Shown: positions 25,971 through 34,631, counted from the first letter of the stretch. The stretch: 64,000 nucleotides of DNA from CAWJPW01 sp963844845 (GCA_963844845.1 CAWJPW010000003.1:186001-250000), one strand, 5' to 3'. Made by a program: numbers and translations. The notes: generated by a model from the letters alone, not told the origin.

Positions 25971-26743
25971 ATCCATCGCGCCGAGGTTGTGAGGGCACGC
26001 CGCCGTGGCGCAGCCACGGCCGGACGCGCACTGGTCGCCGGCGGATGCGTGCATCCGGCCGGCGGCCGGGGCGTGGCCGGGTGGCCGCGAAGCGGCCGGC
26101 GTGCCCCGGAGGAACCCCGGCCCTTCGGGCCTCCGCTTGCTCAGGATGACAGGTGATGGTTGGAGCGCCGTTCTCCGTCGCCGTAGGCGACGGCACCGGG
26201 TGGGCGGGTGGGACACGGCGTCGACGAGGGGGACGGCGTCGCCTTCGTCGCGAGGGCCGCGAGGTGGCGTTCCCCGTGGCGGCGCAGCCGCCGCGGGGGG
26301 CGCCGCATCGCGGGCCGCAGCAGAAGGCGCTCGAGCCGTCCCCCGGCGGGACGCAGCTTCGCTGCGTTCCGGCCGCCGTCAGGCGGCAGACGCTTCTATG
26401 GCGCTTGCCGAGCCCACGAGTCGCGCCGCCGTCGGTTCTCTGGGTGCGATTCGCGACCGAGGCGAGGAGGCATTGGCCTCGTGGCCATGCCGACGAAGCC
26501 GACCGAGCGAAGCGCGGCCAGAGGGCCGGCGCCGGCGCGACCCCTACATTTCAGAGAGAGCGGGCTTCCCCTATCCTCCCGGAGCATGCTCCCGGGCGTA
26601 CCGGGCCGCCGGGGCACGCCGCCGTGGCGCAGCCACGGCCGGACGCGAGGGAGGGACCCGGCGCGCGCTGGCGTGCGCTCGGGGCCCGACCGAGTGGCCG
26701 TAGGCCGCGAAGCGGCCGGTGTGTACCGGTGGCGAGCCTCTTG
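25971..26743. repeat. Cluster of GC-rich palindromes, no gene
   Basis: This 770-bp stretch holds at least seven short perfect or near-perfect palindromes with 3-4 nt loops, for example GCCGTGGC-GCA-GCCACGGC, CGTCGCC-GTA-GGCGACG, ACGCAGC-TTC-GCTGCGT and GGCCC-TTC-GGGCC. A 36-bp block at 25993-26028 recurs identically at 26612-26647. One segment (near 26120-26150) contains CTTGCTCAGGATGACA, resembling a dispersed motif common in many bacterial genomes. I see no credible coding frame or transposase; it looks like an accumulation of REP-like elements. Confidence 0.65.
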
Positions 26744-27310
26744 CTACAGAGAATCTCCCGGGCGGTCGACGTCGACCTCGCCGCCCGGGAGCGGGACGAC
26801 GACAACGCGGCTCGGGTCGCGGCGGAGGACGGTTCGGGCGCCGGTGTCTCCCTTTACCGCCAGGAGTTCGGCGAAGAGGGCGCGGTCGAGCACCGCCGGG
26901 ACGCCGACGACGCCGGCGTACGCCGAGGCGGCGGCGGGCAGGGTGCTCGCCGCGTGCGCGGCGAGGAGGCGGCGGAGGTGGTCCGCGGTGACCGCCGGTT
27001 GGTCGCACACCATGAGTAGGGCCGCGCCGGCGCCCTCCGGCACCGCGGCGATGCCTGCTCGCAGCGAGGCGCTCATGCCCTCCTCCCAGTCGCCGGCCGT
27101 CACCACCCGCACCGCGAGGTCGTCCACCTCGGCGGCGAGGCGGTCGGCGTCGTGGCCCAGCACCACCAGCACCGGGTCGCAGCCGGCGGCGATAGCCGCC
27201 TCGGCGGCGCGGCGCATGAGGCTCTCGCCGCCCACCCTTTCGAGCTGCTTGGGCCGGCCGAGGCGCCGGGAGGCCCCGGCGGCGAGGACCACCGCCGCCG
27301 TCGCGCTCAT
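26744..27310 (-). CDS. MocA/MobA-type molybdenum cofactor nucleotidyltransferase
   Basis: This 188-residue protein has the NTP-transferase signature near its start, VVLAAGASRRLGRPKQL, and MVCDQPAVTADHL as the metal-binding aspartate region. These are typical of MocA, which attaches CMP to molybdopterin, and of its relatives. It overlaps the upstream xdhC-like gene by four bases (ATGA), a usual pairing for maturation of molybdenum hydroxylases. The hydroxylase itself is not in this window. Confidence 0.85.
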   Translation of the reverse strand: MSATAAVVLAAGASRRLGRPKQLERVGGESLMRRAAEAAIAAGCDPVLVVLGHDADRLAAEVDDLAVRVVTAGDWEEGMSASLRAGIAAVPEGAGAALLMVCDQPAVTADHLRRLLAAHAASTLPAAASAYAGVVGVPAVLDRALFAELLAVKGDTGARTVLRRDPSRVVVVPLPGGEVDVDRPGDSL

Positions 27311-28455
27311 GGGCGGCCTGCCGCCGCGGTCGTGCGCGGGTGGATGGCCGCGTCGCGCTCGCGGAGCGGCCCCCCGGACCGTTTCGTGAGCACCGCCTGG
27401 ACCTCGGCGATGACGGCGACGGCGATCTCCGCCGCCGTCTCTGCGCCGATGTCGAGCCCGATGGGCCCGTAGAGTCGCTCGAGCTGCCCCAGGGTGGGCT
27501 CGAAGCCCTCCTCGGCGAGATCCTTGAGGAGTGCATCTCGTCGGCGACGAGGCCCGATGAGGCCTACGTAGAAGGCGGGGGAAGGCAGCAGCATCCGCAG
27601 CAGCTCGCCGTCGTGGCGGTAGCTGTGGGTGAGCACGACCGCCGCAGTGCGGGGTCCGATGGGGACCCGCCCCGGCAGCTCGGCCGGCTCGGTGAGGAGC
27701 ACCGCATGGGCGGCCGGGAATCGCTCGGAGAGTGCGAAGGCGGGGCGGTGGTCGGCCACGGTAACCCGCCAGCCGAGCCCGGCGGCGAGCTCCACCAGCG
27801 GCGTGGCGTCGGCGCCGGCGCCGATGACCAGAAGCTCCACGGGCGGCTGGATCAGCTCGAGAAAGACCCTGACCTCACCATCCGGAACCGGGTAGGTGCG
27901 CGCCTGCGACCCGGCACCGCCGAGGACCTCGGCGGCCGTGGCCAGGACGGCAGCGCTGAGGGAGGGATCCCCCAGCTCGTCGATCACCGCCCGGCTTCCG
28001 CTCGTCACCAGGTGCTGGGCCTGCAGCACCGGCCCGGCCTGCGGGGCCTCGACCACCGTGGCGAGGACGGCGGGGCGGTCCGCGTCGGCGGCAGCGCCGG
28101 CGGCGGTGAGCGCCGGCGGAGGGCCGTCCGAGGGCAGCGGTTCAAGGACGATCTCCACCACCCCGTTGCAGCCCAGCCCGAGCCCCCATACCAGGTCGTC
28201 GGGAGCCGTGGTGTCGTAGACAACCCGCTCCGGGTGGCCGCTCGCGAGGACCCGGCGGGCCCGTTCCATCAGGTCGGTGTCGGCGCAGCCGCCGCCCACC
28301 ATCCCCCAGCTGGCGCCGTCCTCGGCGACGACCATGCGGGCGCCGGCACGGCGGTAGGTGGACCCACGGGTCGCCACCAGCGTGGCGAGGACCCCGCGGC
28401 GGCCGCTGACGGTCAGCTGCGCACAGGCGGCGAGGGCGTCGGCCAGGTCCTTCAT
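27307..28455 (-). CDS. XdhC/CoxI-family molybdenum hydroxylase maturation protein
   Basis: This 382-residue protein has the N-terminal XdhC/CoxI domain (VLATLVATRGSTYRRAGARM, then GMVGGGCAD) and a C-terminal Rossmann domain (LLVIGAGADATPLVELA, GLIGPRRRRDALL). XdhC proteins bind and sulfurate the molybdenum cofactor before its insertion into xanthine dehydrogenase-type enzymes. ATG 28455 follows GGAGGAGG, with a TATACT -10 box upstream. It forms a two-gene operon with the MocA-like gene. Confidence 0.88.
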   Translation of the reverse strand: MKDLADALAACAQLTVSGRRGVLATLVATRGSTYRRAGARMVVAEDGASWGMVGGGCADTDLMERARRVLASGHPERVVYDTTAPDDLVWGLGLGCNGVVEIVLEPLPSDGPPPALTAAGAAADADRPAVLATVVEAPQAGPVLQAQHLVTSGSRAVIDELGDPSLSAAVLATAAEVLGGAGSQARTYPVPDGEVRVFLELIQPPVELLVIGAGADATPLVELAAGLGWRVTVADHRPAFALSERFPAAHAVLLTEPAELPGRVPIGPRTAAVVLTHSYRHDGELLRMLLPSPAFYVGLIGPRRRRDALLKDLAEEGFEPTLGQLERLYGPIGLDIGAETAAEIAVAVIAEVQAVLTKRSGGPLRERDAAIHPRTTAAAGRP

Positions 28456-28472
28456 GGTAGCCTCCTCCGGCG

Positions 28473-28478
28473 AGTATA
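28473..28478 (-). promoter_or_regulatory. -10 box of the xdhC-mocA operon
   Basis: On the minus strand TATACT lies 17 bp before the ATG at 28455, with the ribosome site GGAGGAGG (28461-28468) between. No clear -35 is seen. Confidence 0.45.
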
Positions 28479-28544
28479 GCGGTGGGGAGGATCGGGGTGC
28501 CTCACGACAGTCGCGATCGCGGAATCGGAGACCAGGATGAGCCG

Positions 28545-29393
28545 GTGAGTGGTCCCGGCCGGCTCTGTCGGGACTGGGGCGGTGCCGGGCCGATGCTGCA
28601 CCTCGCCCACGGCAACGGCTTTCCGCCCGGGACCTACCGCCAGCTTGCCGAGGACCTTCGCCCTGACTGGCATCCTGTCGCCCTGTGCACGCCGCCGCTG
28701 CGCCCGGGCTGCAGTCCCGCTGCGATGAGGAGCTGGCGCGACCTTGCCGTCGATCTCGAGGACGGGTTGCGGGCGCTGGAAGCGGGGCCGGTGGTCGGTC
28801 TCGGGCACAGCGTGGGCGCGGTGGCGACCCTCCTGGTGGCGGCGCGATCCCCGGAGCTTTTCCGTGCGCTGGTGCTGGTGGACCCGGTGCTGTTCACCGG
28901 ACCGCGGGCCAGGCTCTGGGGAGTGATGAAGACACTCGGGCTGGGACACCGCTTCCACCTTGCGCGCGCCGCTGCGGGTCGCCGGGAGGTTTGGGAGGGG
29001 CGTGCGCAGGTCCATGAGGCCTATGCGGGCAAGCCGCTCTTCGCCGTCTGGGCGCCCGACGTCCTCGACGACTACCTCGACGCTGGTTTGGTCACGGACG
29101 AGAACGGCGGAGTCCGCCTCCGCTACCCCACCGCCTGGGAGGAGCGCATCTTCGTCACCACCCCCCACGACGTGTGGTCCGAGGTGCGCCGCCTCGCGGT
29201 GCCCACCCTGGTGGTGCGCGGCGCCGCCTCCGACACCTTCACACCGCAGGCGGCGGCGCGCCTCACCCGGGAGCTGCCGGCCGCAACCATGGTGGAGGTG
29301 CCGGGGACCTCACACCTGCTGCCCATGGAGCGGCCGCACGATGTGGCGGAGGTGGCGCGCCGCTTCCTTGCCGGTCACAGTGCCGGAAGCTGA
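28545..29393 (+). CDS. Alpha/beta hydrolase
   Basis: This protein of about 282 residues begins with HLAHGNGFPPGTY, the oxyanion-hole region, and has the nucleophile motif GLGHSVGAVA and a C-terminal catalytic histidine in GTSHLLPME; an acid in GAASDTF is suitable. It is a soluble hydrolase of unknown substrate. Start: GTG 28545 is preferred because family similarity begins soon after; a GTG at 28482 is also in frame but would add a non-conserved N-terminus. It is divergent from the XdhC-like gene. Confidence 0.8.
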   Translation: MSGPGRLCRDWGGAGPMLHLAHGNGFPPGTYRQLAEDLRPDWHPVALCTPPLRPGCSPAAMRSWRDLAVDLEDGLRALEAGPVVGLGHSVGAVATLLVAARSPELFRALVLVDPVLFTGPRARLWGVMKTLGLGHRFHLARAAAGRREVWEGRAQVHEAYAGKPLFAVWAPDVLDDYLDAGLVTDENGGVRLRYPTAWEERIFVTTPHDVWSEVRRLAVPTLVVRGAASDTFTPQAAARLTRELPAATMVEVPGTSHLLPMERPHDVAEVARRFLAGHSAGS

Positions 29394-29395
29394 GG

Positions 29396-29401
29396 TACAA
29401 T
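29396..29401 (+). promoter_or_regulatory. -10 box placed for a leaderless STAS transcript
   Basis: TACAAT ends 7 nt before the ATG at 29409. It lies just after the stop of the hydrolase gene. No ribosome-binding site fits between the box and the start codon. Confidence 0.55.
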
Positions 29402-29408
29402 CCCGCTC

Positions 29409-29792
29409 ATGCACGTTGATGTACGCAAGGTCGAGGACGTGATCATCGTGGACCTCAGCGGCCGCCTCATCGCCGGTGTGGGCGATGTGCTGCTGCGTGA
29501 TGTCATGAACGAGCTGCTGGCCGAGGACTGGAAGAAGATCCTCCTCAACCTCGGCGACGTCACCATCATCGACAGCTCCGGTATCGGCGAGGTGGTGGCG
29601 AGCTGGAAGATCGGCAAGAGCTTCGGAAGCCGGGTGTGGATCCTCCGGCCCGGCGACCGAGTGCGGCACAGCTTGCACCTCAGCCAGATCCTCCCCCTGC
29701 TGCGCGTTTTCGAGGACGAGGCTCAGGCCATTGCCGCCTTCGCCTCCGAGGACGCCGGCACCGAGGCCTCTGCTGCGCCGGGCGGAGACTGA
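29409..29792 (+). CDS. STAS-domain anti-sigma factor antagonist
   Basis: This 127-residue protein is a single STAS domain followed by an acidic tail. The phospho-acceptor serine lies in IIDSSGIGEVV, the same place as in SpoIIAA and RsbV. Such proteins bind and release an anti-sigma kinase depending on phosphorylation, though many distant STAS proteins have other partners. No anti-sigma kinase or sigma factor gene is next to it. Confidence 0.87.
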   Translation: MHVDVRKVEDVIIVDLSGRLIAGVGDVLLRDVMNELLAEDWKKILLNLGDVTIIDSSGIGEVVASWKIGKSFGSRVWILRPGDRVRHSLHLSQILPLLRVFEDEAQAIAAFASEDAGTEASAAPGGD

Positions 29793-29795
29793 GTG

Positions 29796-30281
29796 ATGGC
29801 GGCTGCCGGCGAGGGGGCTCCCGCCGGGAACCTCCAGGACCGTTTCGCCCCGGCGTCCGTCTGTTTCGGTTGCGGCCCGGCCAACGCCAAGGGTTTGCAC
29901 ATCAAGAGTGTGCCCGGCGACGGCGAGGTAGTCTGCACGTTCCGGCCTGCCAAGCACCACGAGGCATTCGACGGCGCGCTCAACGGCGGCATCATCGGCA
30001 CCCTCTTCGACTGCCACTGCAACTGGACGGCCGCCTACCACCTGATGCAGCGGAACGGCTTCGAAGGGCCGCCCTGTACGGTCACTGCGGAGTACTCGGT
30101 GAGCCTCAGGCGACCGACCCCCTCGGGTGGGCCGGTGACGGTGCGGGCGCGGGTCGTGGAGTCGAGCCCCGAGCGTGCGGTCGTGGAAGCGACGCTCGAA
30201 GCCGGCGGCAAGGTCACCGCGACCGGCCGCGGCGTCTTCGTCGCCGTCGGCGAGGGGCATCCCGCGTTCCATCGCTGGTAG
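29796..30281 (+). CDS. PaaI-type hotdog thioesterase
   Basis: This protein of about 161 residues starts at ATG 29796 (or GTG 29793), just after the STAS stop. The Cys-rich VCFGCGPANAKGLHI followed by HHEAFDGALNGGIIGTLFD is typical of a group of hotdog-fold acyl-CoA thioesterases. The substrate is unknown. It is probably co-transcribed with the STAS gene. Confidence 0.8.
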   Translation: MAAAGEGAPAGNLQDRFAPASVCFGCGPANAKGLHIKSVPGDGEVVCTFRPAKHHEAFDGALNGGIIGTLFDCHCNWTAAYHLMQRNGFEGPPCTVTAEYSVSLRRPTPSGGPVTVRARVVESSPERAVVEATLEAGGKVTATGRGVFVAVGEGHPAFHRW

Positions 30282-30298
30282 CCTCCCGCCCTCTTTCC

Positions 30299-30474
30299 CG
30301 ATTCAAAGATGTGAAGATTCAAAGATTTGTGCGCTTCTAGGGAGAGTGCGGAGACCGAGAGAGGAGGACAGGCCTCTCGATTCAGAGCTCTCGTCGGCGG
30401 AGGCCCGCTGAGACTGGCAGGGACCTTCCAGCGGACGAGTGCCCCAGTCTTCGAATCTTCGAATCTTTGAATCG
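30299..30474. repeat. Inverted-repeat island with GATTC/GAAGATTC arms
   Basis: A 27-nt arm at 30299-30325 and its complement at 30448-30474 match at 24 of 27 positions. The arms are tandem GATTCAAA/GAAGATTC units. Two smaller palindromes lie inside (CGAGAG with CTCTCG near 30355-30380; AGACTGG at 30411 with CCAGTCT at 30444). The element fills the gap between two convergent genes and may serve as a two-way terminator or be a small mobile element. Confidence 0.75.
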
Positions 30475-30485
30475 CCGCGTGACCC

Positions 30486-31484
30486 CTACTCCAGCCGTGC
30501 CACCACCGCCTCGGTGTACTCGGTCGTCGAGGCGGTGCCGCCCACGTCTCGGGTCCGGACGCCGTCGACCAGGGTACGGCAGACGGCATTCATGACGCGG
30601 TCGGCCACCGCCTCCTGGCCGAGGTGGCGGAGCATGAGCACCGCCGAGATGAGCAGTGCCGTGGGGTTGGCCAGGTTCTTGCCGGCGATGTCGGGAGCGG
30701 AGCCGTGCACCGCCTCGAAGACCGCCACTCCGTCGCCCATGTTGGCGCCGGGCGTGACCCCGAGGCCGCCCACCAGGCCGGAGCAGAGATCCGAGAGAAT
30801 GTCGCCGTAGAGATTCTCCATCACCACCACGTCGAACTGATGCGGGTCCATGACCAGCTTCATGCAGGCGGCATCGACGATGGTGTCGGTGGCCTCGATG
30901 TCCGGAAAGTCCGTCGCAACCGTACGGAAGCTGTCGAGGAAGAGCCCGTCGGCCAGCTTCATGATGTTGGCCTTGTGGACGGCGGTGACCTTGCGGCGGC
31001 CGCGGGCGCGCGCGTACTCGAAGGCGAAACGACAGATGCGGTCGCAGGCGGTGCGGGTCATGATCTTGAGCGACTCGACCACGCCCGGGACCACCTCGTG
31101 CTCGATGCCCGAGTAGAGCCCCTCGGTGTTCTCCCGCACCACCACCAGGTCGACGTCCTCGTACCGGCTCGGCACGTTGGGCAGCGACTGCACGGGGCGG
31201 AGGTTGGCATAGAGGTTCAGCGCCTTGCGCAGGCGCACGTTGACCGAGGTGAACCCCTTACCCACCGGGGTGGTGATCGGCGCCTTGAGGGCGACGCCGG
31301 CCTCGCGGATCGCCTGCAGTGTGCTCTCGGGGAGGGTGTCGCCGTGGCTGGCGATGGTCTCGGCGCCGGCGTGGTGGAACTCCCACTCCACCTCGGCCCG
31401 CGCCACCTCGAGGATGCGCACGACACTGTCCGAGATCGACGGCCCGATGCCGTCGCCGGGGATCAGAACGACCTTTCGAGTCAT
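30486..31484 (-). CDS. NAD-type isocitrate/isopropylmalate dehydrogenase family enzyme
   Basis: This 332-residue protein is a beta-decarboxylating dehydrogenase. It begins VVLIPGDGIGP and has VRENTEGLYSG with EHEV following, KANIMK, and the metal-binding NLYGDILSD. The sequence around VRENTEGLYSGIE is closest to NAD-dependent isocitrate dehydrogenase of the mitochondrial IDH3 type, giving 2-oxoglutarate from isocitrate. Homoisocitrate or isopropylmalate dehydrogenase is the alternative. It stands alone, with ribosome site GGAGGTG before the ATG. Confidence 0.85.
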   Translation of the reverse strand: MTRKVVLIPGDGIGPSISDSVVRILEVARAEVEWEFHHAGAETIASHGDTLPESTLQAIREAGVALKAPITTPVGKGFTSVNVRLRKALNLYANLRPVQSLPNVPSRYEDVDLVVVRENTEGLYSGIEHEVVPGVVESLKIMTRTACDRICRFAFEYARARGRRKVTAVHKANIMKLADGLFLDSFRTVATDFPDIEATDTIVDAACMKLVMDPHQFDVVVMENLYGDILSDLCSGLVGGLGVTPGANMGDGVAVFEAVHGSAPDIAGKNLANPTALLISAVLMLRHLGQEAVADRVMNAVCRTLVDGVRTRDVGGTASTTEYTEAVVARLE

Positions 31485-31557
31485 GACACCTCCGCCTCAG
31501 TCGCGGCTCGTGCCGAGCGCGTATCGAGGGCGGGCGACCGAGTCGCCGGCGCCCGCC

Positions 31558-31893
31558 TCAGTCGGCCAGTAGAGCGTCCACCCGGGCGGCACAGATGAAG
31601 TCGTTGCGGGAGAGCCCGCCGATGGAGTGGGTGGAGTAGCGGATGTCGCAGGTGTTGTAGCCAACGTGCAGGTCCGGATGGTGGTCCTCGCGGTGCGAGA
31701 TCCACGCCACCGCGTTGACGAAGGCCATGGTCTGGTAGTGATCCGGGAACTCGAAGCTCTTGGTCAGCTCGGAGCCCTCCAGCTCCCAGCCCTCCACGTG
31801 TGAGAGCAGGTGCTCGAGGTCGTGACCGGAAAGGGGATCAGCGCCTTTGGAAAGCGGCTGGCAGTGCTCCATCAGCAGTTCGTTGTCACACAT
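31558..31893 (-). CDS. phhB: Pterin-4a-carbinolamine dehydratase
   Basis: This 111-residue protein has the family signature ISHREDHHPDLHVGYN with the catalytic histidines, and STHSIGGLSRNDFICAAR at the C-terminus. It recycles 4a-hydroxytetrahydrobiopterin for aromatic amino-acid hydroxylases, or acts as a transcriptional co-regulator. ATG 31893 follows GAGGAGG. No hydroxylase gene is nearby. The open frame continues upstream, but that part is a shadow of the divergent gene. Confidence 0.92.
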   Translation of the reverse strand: MCDNELLMEHCQPLSKGADPLSGHDLEHLLSHVEGWELEGSELTKSFEFPDHYQTMAFVNAVAWISHREDHHPDLHVGYNTCDIRYSTHSIGGLSRNDFICAARVDALLAD

Positions 31894-31953
31894 CAGAGCC
31901 TCCTCGTCAGACTTGGTCTCCACGGTAACACGAGGCGCCGAGAGGTGTAGCGT

Positions 31954-31959
31954 TACAAT
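31954..31959 (+). promoter_or_regulatory. -10 box of the AidB-like gene
   Basis: TACAAT lies 27 nt before the ATG at 31987; a ribosome site AAGGGAGGA at 31974-31982 fits the leader. No -35 is evident. Confidence 0.4.
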
Positions 31960-31986
31960 GCATCGGGACCCCCAAGGGAGGATCAA

Positions 31987-33711
31987 ATGGCCAGGAGCAC
32001 GGGAGTGGCGGGAGGGCGCGCCGAGCTGGTTGCCTGGAGGCGCGCGCGGCCCAACAACGCTTTCGATGCCGACGCCTTCGCCCGCAGGGTGCTGCGCCGC
32101 CACCTGGGCGAGCGCTTCGCGGTCGAGGAGGCGCCGCTGGGCGAGCTGGGCGCAGCGGTGGCGGGGCCGCTCGAGGAGGTGGTGGCGGAGAGCTCCCGCG
32201 ACGAGCACCTGCCTGTGCTGCGGCGCTTCGACGGCATCGGCCGCTGCACCGAGGAGGTGGTCTTCCATCCCGCGTACCACCAGGCCGGGCGTGGGTACTG
32301 GAGCAGCGAGGTGCTCACGGTGCTGGGCGAGCCCGGGCAGGAGGTGCGCGCCGGCGCCCGCGCTTATCTCCTCGGGAACCTGGGCGAGGGCGGCCACCTG
32401 TGTCCGGTTGCCTGCACGGCGGGCTGCATCAAGCTGCTCCAGGCGGTGGGCAGCGAGGAGCAGCGCCGGCGGTACCTGCCCCGGCTTCTCGACCCCGACT
32501 ACGACGGCCGGCTGCACGCCTCGCAGTTCGTCACCGAGGTGCAGGGGGGCTCCGACGTGGGCGCCAACGACTGCCGCGCGGTGCCGGATCCCGAGCGCCC
32601 GGGTTGGTACCGCATGCACGGCGAGAAGTGGTTCTGCTCGGTGGCCGACGCCGGCATCTTCGTGCTCAGCGCGCGGCCCGAGGGGGCGTCCGCCGGCACC
32701 CGCGGCCTCAGCCTCTTCCTCATGCCGCGCCTCGTGGACGGCGAGCCCAACGGGTTCCGGCTGCGGCGGCTCAAGAGCAAGCTCGGCACACGCTCCATGG
32801 CGACCGGCGAGATCGAGCTGGAGGGCGCCCTGGCCGAGCCCGTGGGACCTCCGGGCGACGGCTTTCGCAACCTGGTTGGCATCGTCCTCGATACCTCGCG
32901 GGTGTTCAACGCCCTGGGGTGCGCCGGGCTCATGCGGCGGGCCTTCGTGGAGGCGCAGGTGTACGCCGCCCACCGCAGCGCCTTCGGCAGCGCGATCCTC
33001 GACTTCCCCAGCACCCGGCGGCTGGTGGCGGGGATGCGGTTGCGCGCCGAGGCAGCCCTGCTCACGACGTTCCGTATCCTCGCGGCCAGCGATCGCCTCG
33101 CCCGCGGCGAGGGCGGCGACGATCTCGCCGCCGCTCGTCGGGTGGCGGTGATGCTCAACAAGTACTGGACGGCGGTGGCGGCCACCCGCACCGCGCGGGA
33201 CGCCATCGAGGTGCTGGGCGGCAACGGTACCATCGAGGAGTTCTCACCGCTGCCGCGCCTGTACCGCGACGCCATGGTGCTGGAGAGTTGGGAGGGCACC
33301 CACAACACCCTGTGCGCCCAGGTGCTGCGCGACTTCGCCCAGCGCAGGCTGCACGTGCCCTTCCTCGAACTTCTCGAGGACGAGCTCGGCGCGGTGCGCC
33401 AGCCGCGGCTGGCCGCGCACGTGCGCGCCGTGGCCCGCCTGCTGGAGGGCTGCCGGCGCCGGGTGGAGCGCCTGCTCGAAGGCGGCGAAGGCTACGCTGC
33501 CGCCCACGTGCGCCAGGTGGTGGACGCACTCTGCCGAGTGACCGACCTCGTCGCGTTCCTCGAGCAGGCGCGGTGGGAGCTGGAGGTGGGAGAGGAGCCG
33601 CTGACCCTGGCCAGCCTCGAGCTCTACCGCCTCGCCGAGGTGGAGGGCGCCGACCCCATGGACACGCCCCGGATCGGAGCGCTGGTGGACTCGCTGAGCG
33701 CCTCCCTGTGA
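31987..33711 (+). CDS. AidB-like acyl-CoA dehydrogenase family protein
   Basis: This 574-residue flavoprotein has the AidB-type middle domain (SQFVTEVQGGSDVGAND, GEKWFCSVADA), the FAD-contacting DTSRVFNALGCAG and a C-terminal ESWEGTHNTLCAQVLRD where AidB has its glutamate region. It is longer than ordinary acyl-CoA dehydrogenases and matches AidB, which in E. coli protects DNA from alkylation and binds DNA; other members may be true dehydrogenases. It stands alone with its own promoter and a good ribosome site. Confidence 0.85.
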   Translation: MARSTGVAGGRAELVAWRRARPNNAFDADAFARRVLRRHLGERFAVEEAPLGELGAAVAGPLEEVVAESSRDEHLPVLRRFDGIGRCTEEVVFHPAYHQAGRGYWSSEVLTVLGEPGQEVRAGARAYLLGNLGEGGHLCPVACTAGCIKLLQAVGSEEQRRRYLPRLLDPDYDGRLHASQFVTEVQGGSDVGANDCRAVPDPERPGWYRMHGEKWFCSVADAGIFVLSARPEGASAGTRGLSLFLMPRLVDGEPNGFRLRRLKSKLGTRSMATGEIELEGALAEPVGPPGDGFRNLVGIVLDTSRVFNALGCAGLMRRAFVEAQVYAAHRSAFGSAILDFPSTRRLVAGMRLRAEAALLTTFRILAASDRLARGEGGDDLAAARRVAVMLNKYWTAVAATRTARDAIEVLGGNGTIEEFSPLPRLYRDAMVLESWEGTHNTLCAQVLRDFAQRRLHVPFLELLEDELGAVRQPRLAAHVRAVARLLEGCRRRVERLLEGGEGYAAAHVRQVVDALCRVTDLVAFLEQARWELEVGEEPLTLASLELYRLAEVEGADPMDTPRIGALVDSLSASL

Positions 33712-33754
33712 GCCACACCCGGCTGTCGGGATCGATCCGCGTCGGGTCAGCGCC

Positions 33755-34294
33755 GTGACCACCACGCAGCTTCTTGCCTGGGGTCTCTGGGCCGTGATTC
33801 TCGCCGAACGGTTGGTCGAGACGCTGCGGGCACGGCGCAACCTGCGGTGGGCGCTCGCTCACGGCGGCGTCGAGCACGACCGTGCCTTCACCCGGGTGCT
33901 CCACGTCTTCCACGCCGCATGGTTCACCGGGTGGGCTGCGGAGCTGTGGATGCGCCCGGGCGGTCTCATGGTGGCGTGGTGGTTGACGGCGGTGGTGCTG
34001 CTCGTCCTGCAGGGAGGCCGCGCCTGGGTGCTCGTCACTCTCGGGCGGCGCTGGAACACCCGCATCGTCACCCTTCCCGGCGCGCCGCCGCTCGGCACCG
34101 GCCCCTACCGGCGCCTACGTCACCCCAACTACCTGGTGGTGGCCGTGGAGCTCGTCGCCTACCCCGCTCTGTGCGGCTGCTGGTGGACGGCTGGCGTGGG
34201 AGGGGTGGTCAATCTCGCGGTGCTCGCGCGCCGTATCCGCGCTGAGAACGAAGCGCTGGGCGGGGCGTCGGCCGTGCCGGGTCGGGTAGGATGA
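33755..34294 (+). CDS. Isoprenylcysteine carboxyl methyltransferase-like membrane protein
   Basis: This 179-residue protein has four or five hydrophobic segments and the C-terminal signature GTGPYRRLRHPNYLVVAVEL, the SAM-binding region of the ICMT/YpbQ family. In bacteria such proteins are integral-membrane methyltransferases of unknown substrate, sometimes linked to polyketide pathways. GTG 33755 is the likely start. No polyketide synthase is near. Confidence 0.75.
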   Translation: MTTTQLLAWGLWAVILAERLVETLRARRNLRWALAHGGVEHDRAFTRVLHVFHAAWFTGWAAELWMRPGGLMVAWWLTAVVLLVLQGGRAWVLVTLGRRWNTRIVTLPGAPPLGTGPYRRLRHPNYLVVAVELVAYPALCGCWWTAGVGGVVNLAVLARRIRAENEALGGASAVPGRVG

Positions 34295-34310
34295 GCGAGG
34301 GAGGTGGGCG

Positions 34311-34631
34311 ATGGCGGAGAGGCTCACGCGGGAGACCTTTGCTGCGCTCGAGGGCGAATGCTTCCGGCTGCAGGCCGACGAGGCCGAGGTCGAGTGGGTG
34401 CTCGTGGAGGTGAGCGGGCGAGGGCCGCGCGCCGCCGCGACTCCGATCGTGCCCAGCGATGGCGTACTCCAGCGGGAGCCTTTTGCTCTCCTCTTCCGCG
34501 CGCCGCGGCAGCCGGCGTTGCCGCAGCGCATCTACCCGCTGGTCCACGACCGCCTCGGAACCCTCGAGCTCTTCCTGGTGCCGGTGGGCGAGGACGATGA
34601 CGCTCGTTACTACGAGGCCGTCTTCACCTAG
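34311..34631 (+). CDS. DUF6916-like small protein
   Basis: This 106-residue protein starts LTRETFAALEGECFRLQ and ends with a predicted strand (YYEAVFT). The opening resembles the small domain family DUF6916, which I recall near phage-tail-collar proteins in other phyla; that recall is not a database result. It is preceded by TAGGAT as a possible -10 and by GAGGGAGG as ribosome site. Its last 8 bp overlap the end of the convergent acetyltransferase gene. Confidence 0.6.
   Translation: MAERLTRETFAALEGECFRLQADEAEVEWVLVEVSGRGPRAAATPIVPSDGVLQREPFALLFRAPRQPALPQRIYPLVHDRLGTLELFLVPVGEDDDARYYEAVFT

Noticed and set aside
24737..26743. Insertion sequence or remnant transposon
   Set aside because: No transposase-like frame, no matching terminal inverted repeats around the whole and no target-site duplication seen.
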